Positions 19,682 to 28,091 of a stretch of 64,000 nt of DNA are shown piece by piece (the stretch's first letter is position 1; each line of letters starts with the position of its first letter). The notes below the pieces were generated by a model. The model had not been told where the DNA came from and searched no databases. It saw only the letters and a list, made by a program, of their open reading frames with translations. The translations under genes and the position numbers were made by a program. Source of the stretch: Streptomyces sioyaensis (lineage in GTDB: Bacteria; Actinomycetota; Actinomycetes; Streptomycetales; Streptomycetaceae); the NCBI RefSeq assembly GCF_004122735.1, contig NZ_SDIF01000001.1, forward strand, positions 111,363 through 175,362, in the 5' to 3' direction.

Positions 19682-20466
19682 TCCGGGAGTTCCTTTCGCA
19701 CGGCCTCCTCGAACTCCGGCGCGGCAGTGTTGAACGTGCGCAGCACCCGCACCACGTCCAGGGTCTCTACGCCATCGCGGCGCAACAGCGGGATGAAGGA
19801 GGGGAAGTTGGTCGAGTTCGACGGGCCGAAACAGCCGTAGCAGCCCCGGTTGTACGTGGGACACAGTGCGCCGCAGCCGGCGTGGGTGACCGGCCCCAGA
19901 CAGGGGGTGCCGTGCGCGACGGTCACACAGACGGTGCCTCGCCGCTTGCACTCGAAGCACACGCTGTGGGCGGGCACGTCGGGCGTCCGGTCGGCCAGAT
20001 ATGCGGTGATGACCTCGATGAGCTGCCCCCGGTCGATGGGGCAGCCGCGCAGTTCGAAATCGACCGGGACATGTGCGCTGATGGGGGTGGAGGTGGCGAG
20101 GGTCTCGATGTAGTCCGGCCGGGCATAGACGGTGGCTTGGAACTCTGCGACGTCGGCGTAGTTGCGCAGCGCCTGGACGCCGCCCGCGGTGGCGCAGGCG
20201 CCGATGGTGACCAGACGGCGAGACGCTGCGCGGATCCGCCGGATCCGCTCGGCGTCCTGGGCGGTCGTGACCGATCCTTCGACCAGTGACAGATCGTACG
20301 GTCCCGGGCCGGGCGCACTGGAAGCCTCCAGGAAGTGGGTGATCTCCACCCGCCCGGCGATGCCGAGGAGTTCGTCCTCGCAGTCCAGCAAGGTGAGCTG
20401 GCAGCCGTCACATGAGGCAAACTTCCACACGGCCAGCCGAGGACTTCTCTCCTGCACCGCTGTCAT
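19678..20466 (-). CDS. hydD: [NiFe] hydrogenase small (delta) subunit
   Basis: The 262-residue iron-sulfur subunit passes electrons from the large subunit. It starts [20 protein letters not shown]; the C19/C22 pair ([13 protein letters not shown]) and the later [12 protein letters not shown] and [11 protein letters not shown] supply the proximal cluster. The C-terminal part has many cysteines ([31 protein letters not shown] and GCYGCFGP) for two further clusters. There is no twin-arginine signal, so the enzyme stays in the cytosol. The ATG lies one base after the gamma-subunit stop, and the end overlaps the large subunit start. Confidence 0.93.
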   Translation of the reverse strand: MTAVQERSPRLAVWKFASCDGCQLTLLDCEDELLGIAGRVEITHFLEASSAPGPGPYDLSLVEGSVTTAQDAERIRRIRAASRRLVTIGACATAGGVQALRNYADVAEFQATVYARPDYIETLATSTPISAHVPVDFELRGCPIDRGQLIEVITAYLADRTPDVPAHSVCFECKRRGTVCVTVAHGTPCLGPVTHAGCGALCPTYNRGCYGCFGPSNSTNFPSFIPLLRRDGVETLDVVRVLRTFNTAAPEFEEAVRKELPE

Positions 20467-20467
20467 G

Positions 20468-21292
20468 TCACAACTCCCGTACGGCAAGGAGGGGTTCGCC
20501 TCGGGTCCAGGTGACCACCGGTCCGTCGAGGCACAAGAGCAGCGGGCCGAGCTGACAGTGGCCGCAGTGGCCGGTGCCGCAGTGCATGGTCCGTTCCAGG
20601 GAGATCCGGATCCGGTCCGTGTCGAGGCCACGATGGGCAAGTTCGCGGGCAGTGGCCCGGATCATCACCTCGGGCCCGCAGACGAACGCGGTCGCGTTGC
20701 CCGGGTCGAAATCGGCTCGGTCGAGGAGGGCGGTCACCACGCCCACGTCCCCTTGCCAGGTGTCGTCGGGGCGGTCGACCGTGACCTGGATGCGGGCTCC
20801 GGCCTTCCGCCAGTCGTCGATGTCGCGGGCGCAGACCAGGTCGCCGGGGGTTCGGGCACCGATCAGGATGTTCAGACGCCCGAATCGCTGCGGTGCGGCG
20901 AGCGCGTCACGCACCAGCGGCCGCAGCGGCGCGAGTCCGAGACCACCGGCGACGACCAACAGGTCACGTCCGGCTTCTGCGAGCAGGTCCCAACCGATTC
21001 CCAGCGGGCCTCGCACCCCGGCGGTCCCCCCTGGCCGGAGGTTGTACAGGGCTCGGGAGACCGCGCCGACCGCTCGGACGGTGTGGGTCAGCCGGTGCCC
21101 GTCGATGCCGCTCAGCGACAGCGGGATGTCGCCGACGCCGAACGCGTACACCATCGCGAACTGCCCCGGACCGAACGACGGCAGTGCCGATGCCACGGGT
21201 TCCAGGACGATCTCGGCGGTGTCGGGAGTCTCCTCCGTGCGTCCTACCACCCGGTACGGCAGCGGCACCAGGTACGGGCGAGCAGCCATCAT
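20468..21292 (-). CDS. hydG: Hydrogenase gamma subunit: FAD/NAD(P)-binding reductase with 2Fe-2S motif
   Basis: The 274-residue protein is a ferredoxin-NADP reductase-like electron-transfer unit. An FAD-binding barrel (about 10-105, with PLSLSGIDG and GVRGPLG) precedes a nucleotide domain (about 110-230, with [17 protein letters not shown] and [11 protein letters not shown]). The C-terminal stretch [17 protein letters not shown] is the 2Fe-2S binding motif seen in dihydroorotate dehydrogenase K and group 3b gamma subunits. It couples H2 turnover to NAD(P)H. The ATG overlaps the upstream cNMP gene by ATGA. The identity is secure; NAD versus NADP preference cannot be read off. Confidence 0.92.
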   Translation of the reverse strand: MMAARPYLVPLPYRVVGRTEETPDTAEIVLEPVASALPSFGPGQFAMVYAFGVGDIPLSLSGIDGHRLTHTVRAVGAVSRALYNLRPGGTAGVRGPLGIGWDLLAEAGRDLLVVAGGLGLAPLRPLVRDALAAPQRFGRLNILIGARTPGDLVCARDIDDWRKAGARIQVTVDRPDDTWQGDVGVVTALLDRADFDPGNATAFVCGPEVMIRATARELAHRGLDTDRIRISLERTMHCGTGHCGHCQLGPLLLCLDGPVVTWTRGEPLLAVREL

Positions 21293-21771
21293 GGTGCTTC
21301 CCCGCCGGCCGCCACGGCTCTGCCGCCGGGCGGGCCGTACAGGTCCAGAAGGCGGGTACGGGCGGCACGCAGCCGTCGGCCGATGGCCACCGCGGCCACG
21401 CACCGCGTGATCGCGAGACCGAAAACGGGGTCCTCGTCGATCTCTTCCCGGACCTGCTGCGCGTCGAACTCGTACGCCTCGACCGCACTCCGGGTCCGTG
21501 CGCCCAGGTGCCAGCGGTAGGGATCGAAAAGCCAGGACCAGCCCAGCAGTTCCCCCTCGCCCAGGGTCTCGACGACCGTCTCGCCGCGGCCCGGTTCCTG
21601 CACGTCGAGGGCGATGCGTCCGGAGCGGATGATCCAGAACCGATCGGCCGCTCCGCCCTCGTCGAAGATGCGCCGGCCCACCGGGAAGGACACGTCGTGG
21701 GCGAAGCCGAGCAGTTGGTCACGAGGGCCGGGGGGCAGTGCACTCAGGAAGCCGTGCCCGCCGGCCGTCAT
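21289..21771 (-). CDS. Cyclic nucleotide-binding domain protein inside the hydrogenase operon
   Basis: The 160-residue protein is a Crp-like cNMP barrel without a helix-turn-helix: VSFPVGRRIFDEGGAADRFWIIRSGRIALDV, VVETLGEGELLGWSWLFDPYRW and YEFDAQQVREEIDEDPVFGLAITRCV. It is a clear paralogue of the protein encoded at 14668-15129. It lies between the beta and gamma subunit genes with ATGA overlaps on both sides, so it must be made together with the hydrogenase and may be an accessory or regulatory subunit. The cyclic-nucleotide pocket again has LGWSWL instead of the usual GE-L motif. What it senses is unknown. Confidence 0.87.
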   Translation of the reverse strand: MTAGGHGFLSALPPGPRDQLLGFAHDVSFPVGRRIFDEGGAADRFWIIRSGRIALDVQEPGRGETVVETLGEGELLGWSWLFDPYRWHLGARTRSAVEAYEFDAQQVREEIDEDPVFGLAITRCVAAVAIGRRLRAARTRLLDLYGPPGGRAVAAGGEAP

Positions 21772-22922
21772 GGAGCGGCCCCCTCCGGGCCGCCGGCGGC
21801 CTGGCGCTCCGCGTTCAGGGCGTGGGCCTCCTCGGTGATGTCGATGCCCACCGGGCACCACACGAGGCACCGCCCGCAGCCGACACAGCCCGAACTGCCG
21901 AACTGGTCGTACCACGTGCCGAGTTTGTGGGTGGCCCACTGTCGGTAGCGGCTGTGCCCGGAGGCGCGTACCGGTCCGCCCGGCAGATGCGAGAACTCCA
22001 GGTCGAAGCAGGACTCCCAGCGCCGCCACCGCTCGGCGTGGTCCCCACTGAGGTCGGTCACGTCCTCGGCGGTGGTGCAGAAGCACGTCGGGCACACCAT
22101 GGTGCAGTTGCCGCAGGTCAGGCAGCGCGAGGCGACATCGTTCCAGCGCTCGGCGTGCAAAGTGTCGCGCATCAGCAGCTGCAGGTCCACGGGCGGCATG
22201 CTGCGCCCCATGCGGTCGGCCGCGCCCGCGACGCTCTCCCGGGCGGCGCACTCGGTCGCATGGTCGGCGGGCCGGCGCGGGAGCTCGGCCAGCACGGATG
22301 CGCCTTCGTCGCTGCCGGCCCGTAGCCAGAACCGGTGGCCACCGCCGTCGATCACCTCCGTCATCGCCAGGTCGTAGCCACCGTCGACACCGGGCCCCGA
22401 GCCCATGGAGGTGCAGAAACAGGTGGCGCCCGGCTCGGTGCACTCCACGGCCACCAGGAAGGCCCGCTCACGGCGAGCACGATAGCGGCCGTCGGTGTGC
22501 GGACCGCCGGCCAGCACACGGTCCTGCACGGCGATGGCCCGCAGATCGCAGGGGCGCACCCCGAGGAACGCGTACGACGGCGGTGGTGCGTCGTCCTCGG
22601 TCACCGTCAGCCCGCCGTCGGCCCCGCGGTCGACGCTCCACTCCCGCTCTCGCTGCGGGTGCAGATATGTCTTCCACGACTGCGGTCCCGCACTGTGCGC
22701 GAACGCCGCGCCGTCCTCGCGCGGGCGCAGCCGGTAGTGCCCGGCTTCCAGTTCGACGCCCCAGCCGTACGGCAGCTCCGCACCCTCGGCGATCTCGGCC
22801 AGCACGATGGCCCCGTCCCGCACGGTCGGCCCGATGACCGTACGACCACGCGCGGCCAAGGCCCTGATCAGCGCATCCAGCCCGTCCTTGCCGATCACCG
22901 CGGTGCTTCCGTCGCCCGTCAT
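21768..22922 (-). CDS. hydB: Hydrogenase beta subunit with two 4Fe-4S clusters
   Basis: The 384-residue protein matches the beta subunit of sulfhydrogenase-type enzymes, also similar to anaerobic sulfite reductase subunit A. The N-terminal part includes YAFLGVRPCDLRAIAVQDRVL and ECTEPGATCFCTSMGSG. Two ferredoxin-type motifs follow, CLTCGNCTMVCPTCFC and CVGCGRCLVWCPVGID. It transfers electrons between the gamma and delta subunits. The ATG (MTGDGST) is preceded by GGAAGG, and the stop overlaps the cNMP gene. It is the first gene of the hydrogenase operon, and a DosR-box-like site lies 82 bases upstream. Genes hypA-F for metal-centre assembly are not in the window. Confidence 0.92.
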   Translation of the reverse strand: MTGDGSTAVIGKDGLDALIRALAARGRTVIGPTVRDGAIVLAEIAEGAELPYGWGVELEAGHYRLRPREDGAAFAHSAGPQSWKTYLHPQREREWSVDRGADGGLTVTEDDAPPPSYAFLGVRPCDLRAIAVQDRVLAGGPHTDGRYRARRERAFLVAVECTEPGATCFCTSMGSGPGVDGGYDLAMTEVIDGGGHRFWLRAGSDEGASVLAELPRRPADHATECAARESVAGAADRMGRSMPPVDLQLLMRDTLHAERWNDVASRCLTCGNCTMVCPTCFCTTAEDVTDLSGDHAERWRRWESCFDLEFSHLPGGPVRASGHSRYRQWATHKLGTWYDQFGSSGCVGCGRCLVWCPVGIDITEEAHALNAERQAAGGPEGAAP

Positions 22923-23004
22923 CGCCCGCCTTCCGGCATACGCATGCCAACGCGGCCAGTGTGTGTCCGCACTGATCCAGCGCATGGCCGACGGGCCTTC
23001 CTGT

Positions 23005-23018
23005 GGCCCATACGGCCC
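23005..23018. promoter_or_regulatory. DosR-box-like repeat in the hydrogenase divergent promoter
   Basis: GGCCCATACGGCCC differs from GGGCC-N4-GGCCC at the third base. It lies about midway in the gap between the hydrogenase operon (82 bases to its ATG) and the maturation protease gene (85 bases to its ATG), so one site could serve both. Confidence 0.45.
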
Positions 23019-23103
23019 CCGTCGACCACCCGGACGGGCCCGGACAGCAGCACGTCACCGCTGCATCGGAGCTTCCAGGCCCAGGCGGGGAAGTCATCAC
23101 GCC

Positions 23104-23610
23104 ATGGAGACTTCTGCCGCCGCTGCGCGGATCGCCGTCATCGGTGTCGGCAATGCCTACCGCCGCGACGACGGCGTGGGCTGGACCGTGGTGGCCGACC
23201 TCGCGCAACGCAGGAAGCAGAACCCGCTCCCCCACGGCATCAGATTCACCTGCACCGACGGCGATCCGACGCGGCTGATCAGCGCCTGGGAAGACGTCCA
23301 CCTGGCCATCGTCGTGGACGCCGCACGCGCTCGCCCGGCCCGGCCCGGCCGCGTGCAGAGGCTACGGCTCGGGGGCGATATCCCACGCACACCCCGGGGG
23401 AAGACCGGCTCGCACGGCTTCGCGCTCGACGACACCGTCCGGCTCGCCCACGCACTGGACCGGCTGCCCGGAGAGCTGCTCGTCTACGTCGTCGAAGTCG
23501 CCGACATCAGTCTCGGCTCTGGACTGTCACCGCAGGTCGCAGCCGCCGTCGGACCGCTCGTCCAACGCATTGAGGAGGACATCATGCACCGCGCTGTTGC
23601 CGGACAGTGA
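23104..23610 (+). CDS. Hydrogenase maturation endopeptidase (HyaD/HycI family)
   Basis: The 168-residue protease removes the C-terminal tail of the hydrogenase large subunit after nickel insertion. The start VIGVGNAYRRDDGVGW contains the GxGNxxxxDDG signature with a nickel-binding acidic residue; the second site lies in LAIVVDAARA (D-A replacing the usual D-A/G-G), and a third ligand is expected in KTGSHGFALDD. It is divergent from the hydrogenase operon, sharing a promoter gap, which fits a dedicated processing enzyme. The ATG at METSAAAARIAV is chosen because the family starts right at this beta strand; upstream in-frame codons lie in the opposite gene. Confidence 0.9.
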   Translation: METSAAAARIAVIGVGNAYRRDDGVGWTVVADLAQRRKQNPLPHGIRFTCTDGDPTRLISAWEDVHLAIVVDAARARPARPGRVQRLRLGGDIPRTPRGKTGSHGFALDDTVRLAHALDRLPGELLVYVVEVADISLGSGLSPQVAAAVGPLVQRIEEDIMHRAVAGQ

Positions 23611-23732
23611 TCGGAGGGTCTGGCGGCCGGAAGCCCTGGCCTCAGGCTCCTCAACGGGGCCGGTCGGGCCCTCCCTGGGGGAAAAACCAACCCCTTCCTG
23701 CCGTGCTGCCGCGGGACTGCTGCACGCCGTAC

Positions 23733-24626
23733 TCAGTCGTGGGGGACCACGGCCACGGGGCAGGTCACGTGGTGGATGGCGGCGTGCGCGACCGGGCCGA
23801 CGCGCGGCGCGAGAAACGGTCGGTGCCGTCGACGGCCGACGGCCAGGAGTCCGGCCTCCGGGGCCGTCTGGACAATGGCCCGGGTCGCGCTCTCCGGCAG
23901 CACGGTCAGCTCCACCGGAACGTCGTGGAAGCGGGCACGCCACGGACTGATGACGTCCCGCAGCTCACCGTCCGCCTGCCTGACGACTTCCGCCGCGGCA
24001 TCCGGGTCCACGCCCCAGGGCGCGTAGGCCTGTACAGGGAGCGGACGCCCGTGTACCACCTGTAGCGGAATTCCACGACTCGCCGCGGCGTCGAAAGCGA
24101 ATGCGAGGAGCGGTTCGCAGGGTCCATTCAGGCTCACGCCGACGACGATCCGTGATGCTGCGCCATGGGGGGTACCCGTGGACTCAGCAGCGTCCGGTTG
24201 CGCACGTTCGCTCGCCCGGACCAGGACGACCGGCCCGTCGGCCCGGCCCATGACGTCCAGGCTGACATCGCCGAGCGCAAAGCTCTCCCACGCGCCGAGA
24301 GCCCGCGAACCCAGCACGACCATCCGCGACTCCTCCCCAGCGCGCAGCAGTGCGGGCTCGGCCTCGGAGCCCACCAGATCCTCAATGATCTGCAGATGCG
24401 GATGGCGTTCGCGCACCACTTCCAGGGCCTGGCGCACGATCCGTCGTGCACCGGCGTTCTGATCGCGATCGGGCGGTGTGTCCGCCACTTCGGCGGCGAG
24501 CAGTTTCCAGGCATGGAGAAGCCGCAGCACGAAGTGCCGCCGGTCGGCTTCGTCGGCTGCCCACTGTGCAGCTGCCAGACTTTCTGGTGAGCCGTCGAGT
24601 CCGACAGTGACGATTTCCGGCTCCAT
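23733..24626 (-). CDS. Tandem universal stress protein
   Basis: The 297-residue protein has two USP domains. The first (about 1-145) includes VTVGLDGSPESLAAAQWAADEADRR and VVLGSRALGAWESFALGDVSLDVMGRADGPVVLV, in which the usual GRGG of the ATP motif is altered to ALGAWE. The second (about 155-297) has RIVVGVSLNGPCEPLLAFAFDAAASR and LLAVGRRRHRPFLAPRVGPVAHAAIHHVTCPVAVVP. It is reading-frame intact, with GGAAGGG before the ATG. It is convergent with the hydrogenase protease gene and divergent from the histidine kinase gene. Confidence 0.9.
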   Translation of the reverse strand: MEPEIVTVGLDGSPESLAAAQWAADEADRRHFVLRLLHAWKLLAAEVADTPPDRDQNAGARRIVRQALEVVRERHPHLQIIEDLVGSEAEPALLRAGEESRMVVLGSRALGAWESFALGDVSLDVMGRADGPVVLVRASERAQPDAAESTGTPHGAASRIVVGVSLNGPCEPLLAFAFDAAASRGIPLQVVHGRPLPVQAYAPWGVDPDAAAEVVRQADGELRDVISPWRARFHDVPVELTVLPESATRAIVQTAPEAGLLAVGRRRHRPFLAPRVGPVAHAAIHHVTCPVAVVPHD

Positions 24627-24902
24627 GACTGCCCTTCCTTCGGGAACGGACGGAGAAAGGAAACCGTCCTGACCGGGTCCTGACGCCGGAGCACCGGAGG
24701 GCAGACGTACCACGTTCACCGGCGGCGAGCGGTACGTATCTGCCGTGTGATCGAGATTGCTCCATGGTCCGCCTTCCGGCCAATGAGCCGATGGGCGCTA
24801 CGAGGGGACCGAACAGTCCACCGTTCAGGGTGCTCATCCGTCCACGGTCACTACCGTGGGTGGTGTGACCGCACCGCCTGGGCGGCCACATCGGAGGGCG
24901 TG

Positions 24903-26624
24903 GTGGGTGAAGAGATGCCTGGCCGATTCGGAGCCACGGAGAGGCAGGTCGTGGCGCTTCCGGAGGAGTTGCAAGAACGCCTCCAGACGGTGGAACGGAG
25001 CGGGGGCGGACTGCCCCGTCTGCTCGTCGAAGCGGTGCTGTCCGTGGGCAAGGGACTGGAGCTGCCGCAGGTTCTGCGCCGCATCGTCGAGGCCGCGGCC
25101 GCGCTCGTGGACGCCGAATACGGGGCGCTCGGCGTGCTCGGTGACGACTCCCGCATCTCCCAGTTCCTGACGGTAGGAATCACCGAGGAGGAGGCCGAGT
25201 CCATTGGCGAGCTGCCGGCGGGCCACGGGATTCTGGGAGAGCTGATCCGCCATCCCGTGCCGCTGCGCCTTGCCGAGCTGGGCGAACACCCCTCGTCGTA
25301 CGGATTCCCGCCGAATCACCCACCGATGCGGTCGTTTCTCGGGGTACCTGTCAAGGTCCGCGACAAGGTCTTCGGAAATCTCTACCTCACCGAGAAACGC
25401 GGGGGCAGGGAATTCGACGCCGAGGACGAGACCATGCTGTCGACGCTGGCGGTGGCAGCCGGTGTGGCCATCGAGAACGCCCGACTGTACCAGGAGGCCC
25501 GCTACCGCCAGCAGTGGCTGGCGGCCAACGGCGAGATCGTCGCGGGGCTGCTGACCGGAGCGGGCGGGGCCGACGTCCTGGAGACGATCGTGGACCACGC
25601 GGTGCGCATCCTCTCCGCCGACCTCGGTGTGCTGGCGCTGCCCGAGGACGACGACAACCTGCGGGTGGCGCTCGCCATCGGTGTGGATGCCGAGGCACAC
25701 CGCGGTCTGCTCCTCCCCCGCCATGGATCATTCGCCGGCGCGGCACTCACTGCCGGAAGCTCGTTGATCAGCCTCGATGTCGAGCACGATCCCAGGATCA
25801 CCGCCGGCCCGCCGCGGTGGGCCGGGCTTGGGCCCGCGGTCGCCGTTCCGATGACCGCCGGCGAGCGGGTGCACGGCGTGCTGTTGCTGGCCCGGCTCCG
25901 CGGTCGTGATCCGTTCACCGAACCGGAGGCCAAGCCACTGCTGACCTTTGCCGGTCAGGCGGCCCTTGCCATGGAGATGGCTGATCAACGCCAGGGCGCC
26001 GAGCAGCTGACCCTGCTCAAGGACCACGAACGCATTGCGCGTGACCTGCATGATCTGGCTATCCAACGTCTCTTCGCCACAGGAATGACGCTCCAAAGTG
26101 CGCTGCGTTTCGTCGATCATCCGGAAGCCAGCGAACGCCTGTTGCGGGCCGTGGACGATCTGGACGAGACGATCAAGATCATCCGGTCCACCATCTTCGG
26201 GCTCCGCACGCACGACACCCGCCGGGCCGCCCACGGCCTGCGGGTCCGGACAGTCACAGTGGTGGAGCAGGCAACCCGCACGCTGGGCTTCACACCGGCG
26301 CTTCACATGGAGGGGCTCATCGACACAGATGTGTCGGCCGAGATCGCCGAGCATGTGCCTGCCGTGCTCGGCGAGGCGTTGAGCAACATCGCACGGCATG
26401 CACACGCCAGCGCTGCGGACGTCGCACTGGTCGTTCGTGACGGAGGCCTGACACTGACGGTGAAGGACAACGGTGTGGGCACGGCGGGCGACGGCCGGCA
26501 CAGCGGATTGCGCAACCTCACGAAGCGGGCGGAGAGCCTGGGCGGTGAGATGACCCTGGAGTCACCGTCCGAGGGCGGCACAAGACTGGTGTGGCGAGTA
26601 CCGCTGCGCATTCCTTCGGGGTGA
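24903..26624 (+). CDS. Double-GAF sensor histidine kinase, DevS/DosS-like
   Basis: The 573-residue soluble kinase has GAF A (about 58-195), GAF B (about 223-360), a HisKA_3 dimerisation domain with phospho-histidine H383 in ERIARDLHDLAIQRLF, and an ATPase domain with DNGVG and GLRNLTKRAESLGGEM. GAF A contains SSYGFPPNHPPMRSFLGVPV. The histidine in HPPM (about 139) aligns, from memory, with the heme-ligand histidine of mycobacterial DosS/DosT, which sense O2, NO and CO. The family partner is a NarL-type regulator (DosR/DevR), but none lies next to this gene or elsewhere in the window. GTG at this position has GGAGGG 4-5 bases upstream; ATG at 24915 is the alternative but is too far from it. 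Confidence 0.9.
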   Translation: MGEEMPGRFGATERQVVALPEELQERLQTVERSGGGLPRLLVEAVLSVGKGLELPQVLRRIVEAAAALVDAEYGALGVLGDDSRISQFLTVGITEEEAESIGELPAGHGILGELIRHPVPLRLAELGEHPSSYGFPPNHPPMRSFLGVPVKVRDKVFGNLYLTEKRGGREFDAEDETMLSTLAVAAGVAIENARLYQEARYRQQWLAANGEIVAGLLTGAGGADVLETIVDHAVRILSADLGVLALPEDDDNLRVALAIGVDAEAHRGLLLPRHGSFAGAALTAGSSLISLDVEHDPRITAGPPRWAGLGPAVAVPMTAGERVHGVLLLARLRGRDPFTEPEAKPLLTFAGQAALAMEMADQRQGAEQLTLLKDHERIARDLHDLAIQRLFATGMTLQSALRFVDHPEASERLLRAVDDLDETIKIIRSTIFGLRTHDTRRAAHGLRVRTVTVVEQATRTLGFTPALHMEGLIDTDVSAEIAEHVPAVLGEALSNIARHAHASAADVALVVRDGGLTLTVKDNGVGTAGDGRHSGLRNLTKRAESLGGEMTLESPSEGGTRLVWRVPLRIPSG

Positions 26625-26670
26625 CGCTCGCCGTACCGCACTGCTCAGCTCTGATGCAGCCGCCGTGCCG

Positions 26671-26684
26671 GGGCTGAACGGCCC
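26671..26684. promoter_or_regulatory. DosR-box-like site pair upstream of the Rv1733c-like gene
   Basis: GGGCTGAACGGCCC differs from GGGCC-N4-GGCCC at one base. A second imperfect copy, GGGCCCGTTCGGCCCC, is at 26725-26740 and read on the other strand begins GGGGCCGAACGG, the same half-site as the perfect box at 17060. The two lie 109 and 53 bases before the ATG. Confidence 0.55.
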
Positions 26685-26792
26685 CCACACCTGCCGCGCA
26701 GTGGCACCCGCACAGCCTCCGGGTGGGCCCGTTCGGCCCCTCTCCTCTTTTCGCCGGGCATGCGACGGTCGGACTACAGGAGAAAGAGGTGC

Positions 26793-27371
26793 ATGATGCC
26801 TCCCTCGAAGATCCGCTGGCCTTGGCAGCGCAGCCCCCTCAAACGCAGCACCGACGTGGCGGAATCCTGGATGATTCTGACCACGGGGGTACTCATTGCC
26901 GTGCTGGCTCCGGCTGCAGGCGCGGTGGCCGGGAGCGCAGTGGACGACGCATCACAGCAGCAGAGCCGCCAGTGGCACACCGTCTCCGCGGTGGTGACAA
27001 AAGATCCTCCCGCGAGCATCGGTGTAGAGCCCTTGGGCGGCGCGGGTGGCAGACCTCATACCACGGTGCGATGGACGGCCCCGGACGGCACGGTCCGGAC
27101 CGGAGAGGCGGCCGTGGCACCGGGCGTGAAGGCAGGCGACCGGACCACCGTCCGGCTCGACCGGCACGGCTCCGTGGTGCGGAACCCCGTCAGTCCGGAG
27201 GGTTCCCTCGCCGAAAGCATCGCGATGGGAACCGTTGCGGCGTCCGGCACCGGAGTGGTCCTCCTCGGCGCGGAGCGGGCCGGCGCGCACCTGCTGAACC
27301 GCCGACGCTACGCGCAGTGGGAGAAGGAATGGGCGGAGGCGGACTCACAGTGGCACCACCCCCAGAGGTGA
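26793..27371 (+). CDS. Rv1733c-like membrane protein
   Basis: The 192-residue protein has a basic tryptophan-rich start (KIRWPWQRSPLKRSTDVAESW), a first transmembrane segment (about 27-48, MILTTGVLIAVLAPAAGAVAG), an outside loop with a small beta domain (RQWHTVSAVVTKDPP to TVRLDRHGSVVRNP), and a second membrane segment (about 140-158). It ends with a short basic/acidic tail. This layout and the RRxDVxExW start match Rv1733c of M. tuberculosis, a DosR-regulon membrane protein of unknown function, common in Streptomyces stress clusters. AGGAG and AGAGG precede two adjacent ATGs; either could be used. Confidence 0.8.
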   Translation: MMPPSKIRWPWQRSPLKRSTDVAESWMILTTGVLIAVLAPAAGAVAGSAVDDASQQQSRQWHTVSAVVTKDPPASIGVEPLGGAGGRPHTTVRWTAPDGTVRTGEAAVAPGVKAGDRTTVRLDRHGSVVRNPVSPEGSLAESIAMGTVAASGTGVVLLGAERAGAHLLNRRRYAQWEKEWAEADSQWHHPQR

Positions 27372-27443
27372 ACCGCCGCGAGCTGCCGCGTCGCGCGAAG
27401 GGTACGGCACACCGCGTCGCGGGACCGCGAGGCGGACGACGGG

Positions 27444-28061
27444 CTACACCGGCCTTTGGTAAGGAGCCTCACGCCGGTAGGTGAGGCGATTGACCACGGC
27501 AGTGACGCCGTCCACCTGTCGCATCATCCGTATGGCGACGGCCACCTGGCCGCTGCTCTCCAAACTCCCCGCAACGGTCACCAGACCGTCGTGGACCGAC
27601 ACTTCTACGCTCCGCGGGCTCAGCCACAACGCCCGCACCACGATCTCGTCCATCACTTCGTCGCGGATTGCGGAGTCCGGACGGGCGAAGATCTGCAGCA
27701 CATCGCGCCGTGTGATCATGCCGACGAGCCGTGCCTCCTCATCCACCACGGGAAGCCGCTCGATTCCGCTCGCGCTCATGAGGCGGGCCGCACGGACAAC
27801 GGAGTCATCGGCACGGACCGTGCGAGCCGGAACCGACATCAACTGGCCGGCATCGGGATTGGCGCCACAGCCGGTCCTGCGCCCCTCGGGCTCCAGGTCC
27901 GTCGCGGAGACCACGCCGATCACTTTGTCATCGCCATCCACCACGGGCAGGCCGCTGATGTCGTACTCCGCCAGCAATCGCACCATTTCTTGGGCGGATG
28001 TCCTGCTGCGCACGCGGACGACATCCCCAGTCATGACGCTTCCCACCTGTCGGCGCTTCAT
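27444..28061 (-). CDS. CBS-pair protein with BON domain
   Basis: The 205-residue protein has two CBS motifs (about 8-60, YDISGLPVVDGDDKVIGVVSATDL, and 73-128, GIERLPVVDEEARLVGMITRRDVLQIF) and a C-terminal BON domain (about 133-195, VEVSVHDGLVTVAGSLESSGQVAVAIRMMRQVDGVTAVVN). It belongs to the same architecture as three other proteins in the island but has a shorter CBS linker. It lies just upstream of the GNAT/synthetase gene in position but ahead of it in neither transcript; both read leftward with a 30-base gap, so this gene is downstream in the same transcript. AGAGGGC sits about 10 bases before the ATG. Confidence 0.85.
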   Translation of the reverse strand: MKRRQVGSVMTGDVVRVRSRTSAQEMVRLLAEYDISGLPVVDGDDKVIGVVSATDLEPEGRRTGCGANPDAGQLMSVPARTVRADDSVVRAARLMSASGIERLPVVDEEARLVGMITRRDVLQIFARPDSAIRDEVMDEIVVRALWLSPRSVEVSVHDGLVTVAGSLESSGQVAVAIRMMRQVDGVTAVVNRLTYRREAPYQRPV

Positions 28062-28091
28062 CTCCTGCCCTCTCTCGGCTCGTGCCCGGCC

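Noticed and set aside
23651..23672. GGGGCCGGTCGGGCCC as another dormancy box
   Set aside because: It lies between the 3' ends of convergent genes and its spacing is off by one; it is more likely part of a terminator.
24627..24902. GGGACCGAACAGTCC near 24805 as a dormancy box
   Set aside because: The arms fit (GGAC/GTCC) but the spacing is two bases too long compared with the other sites.
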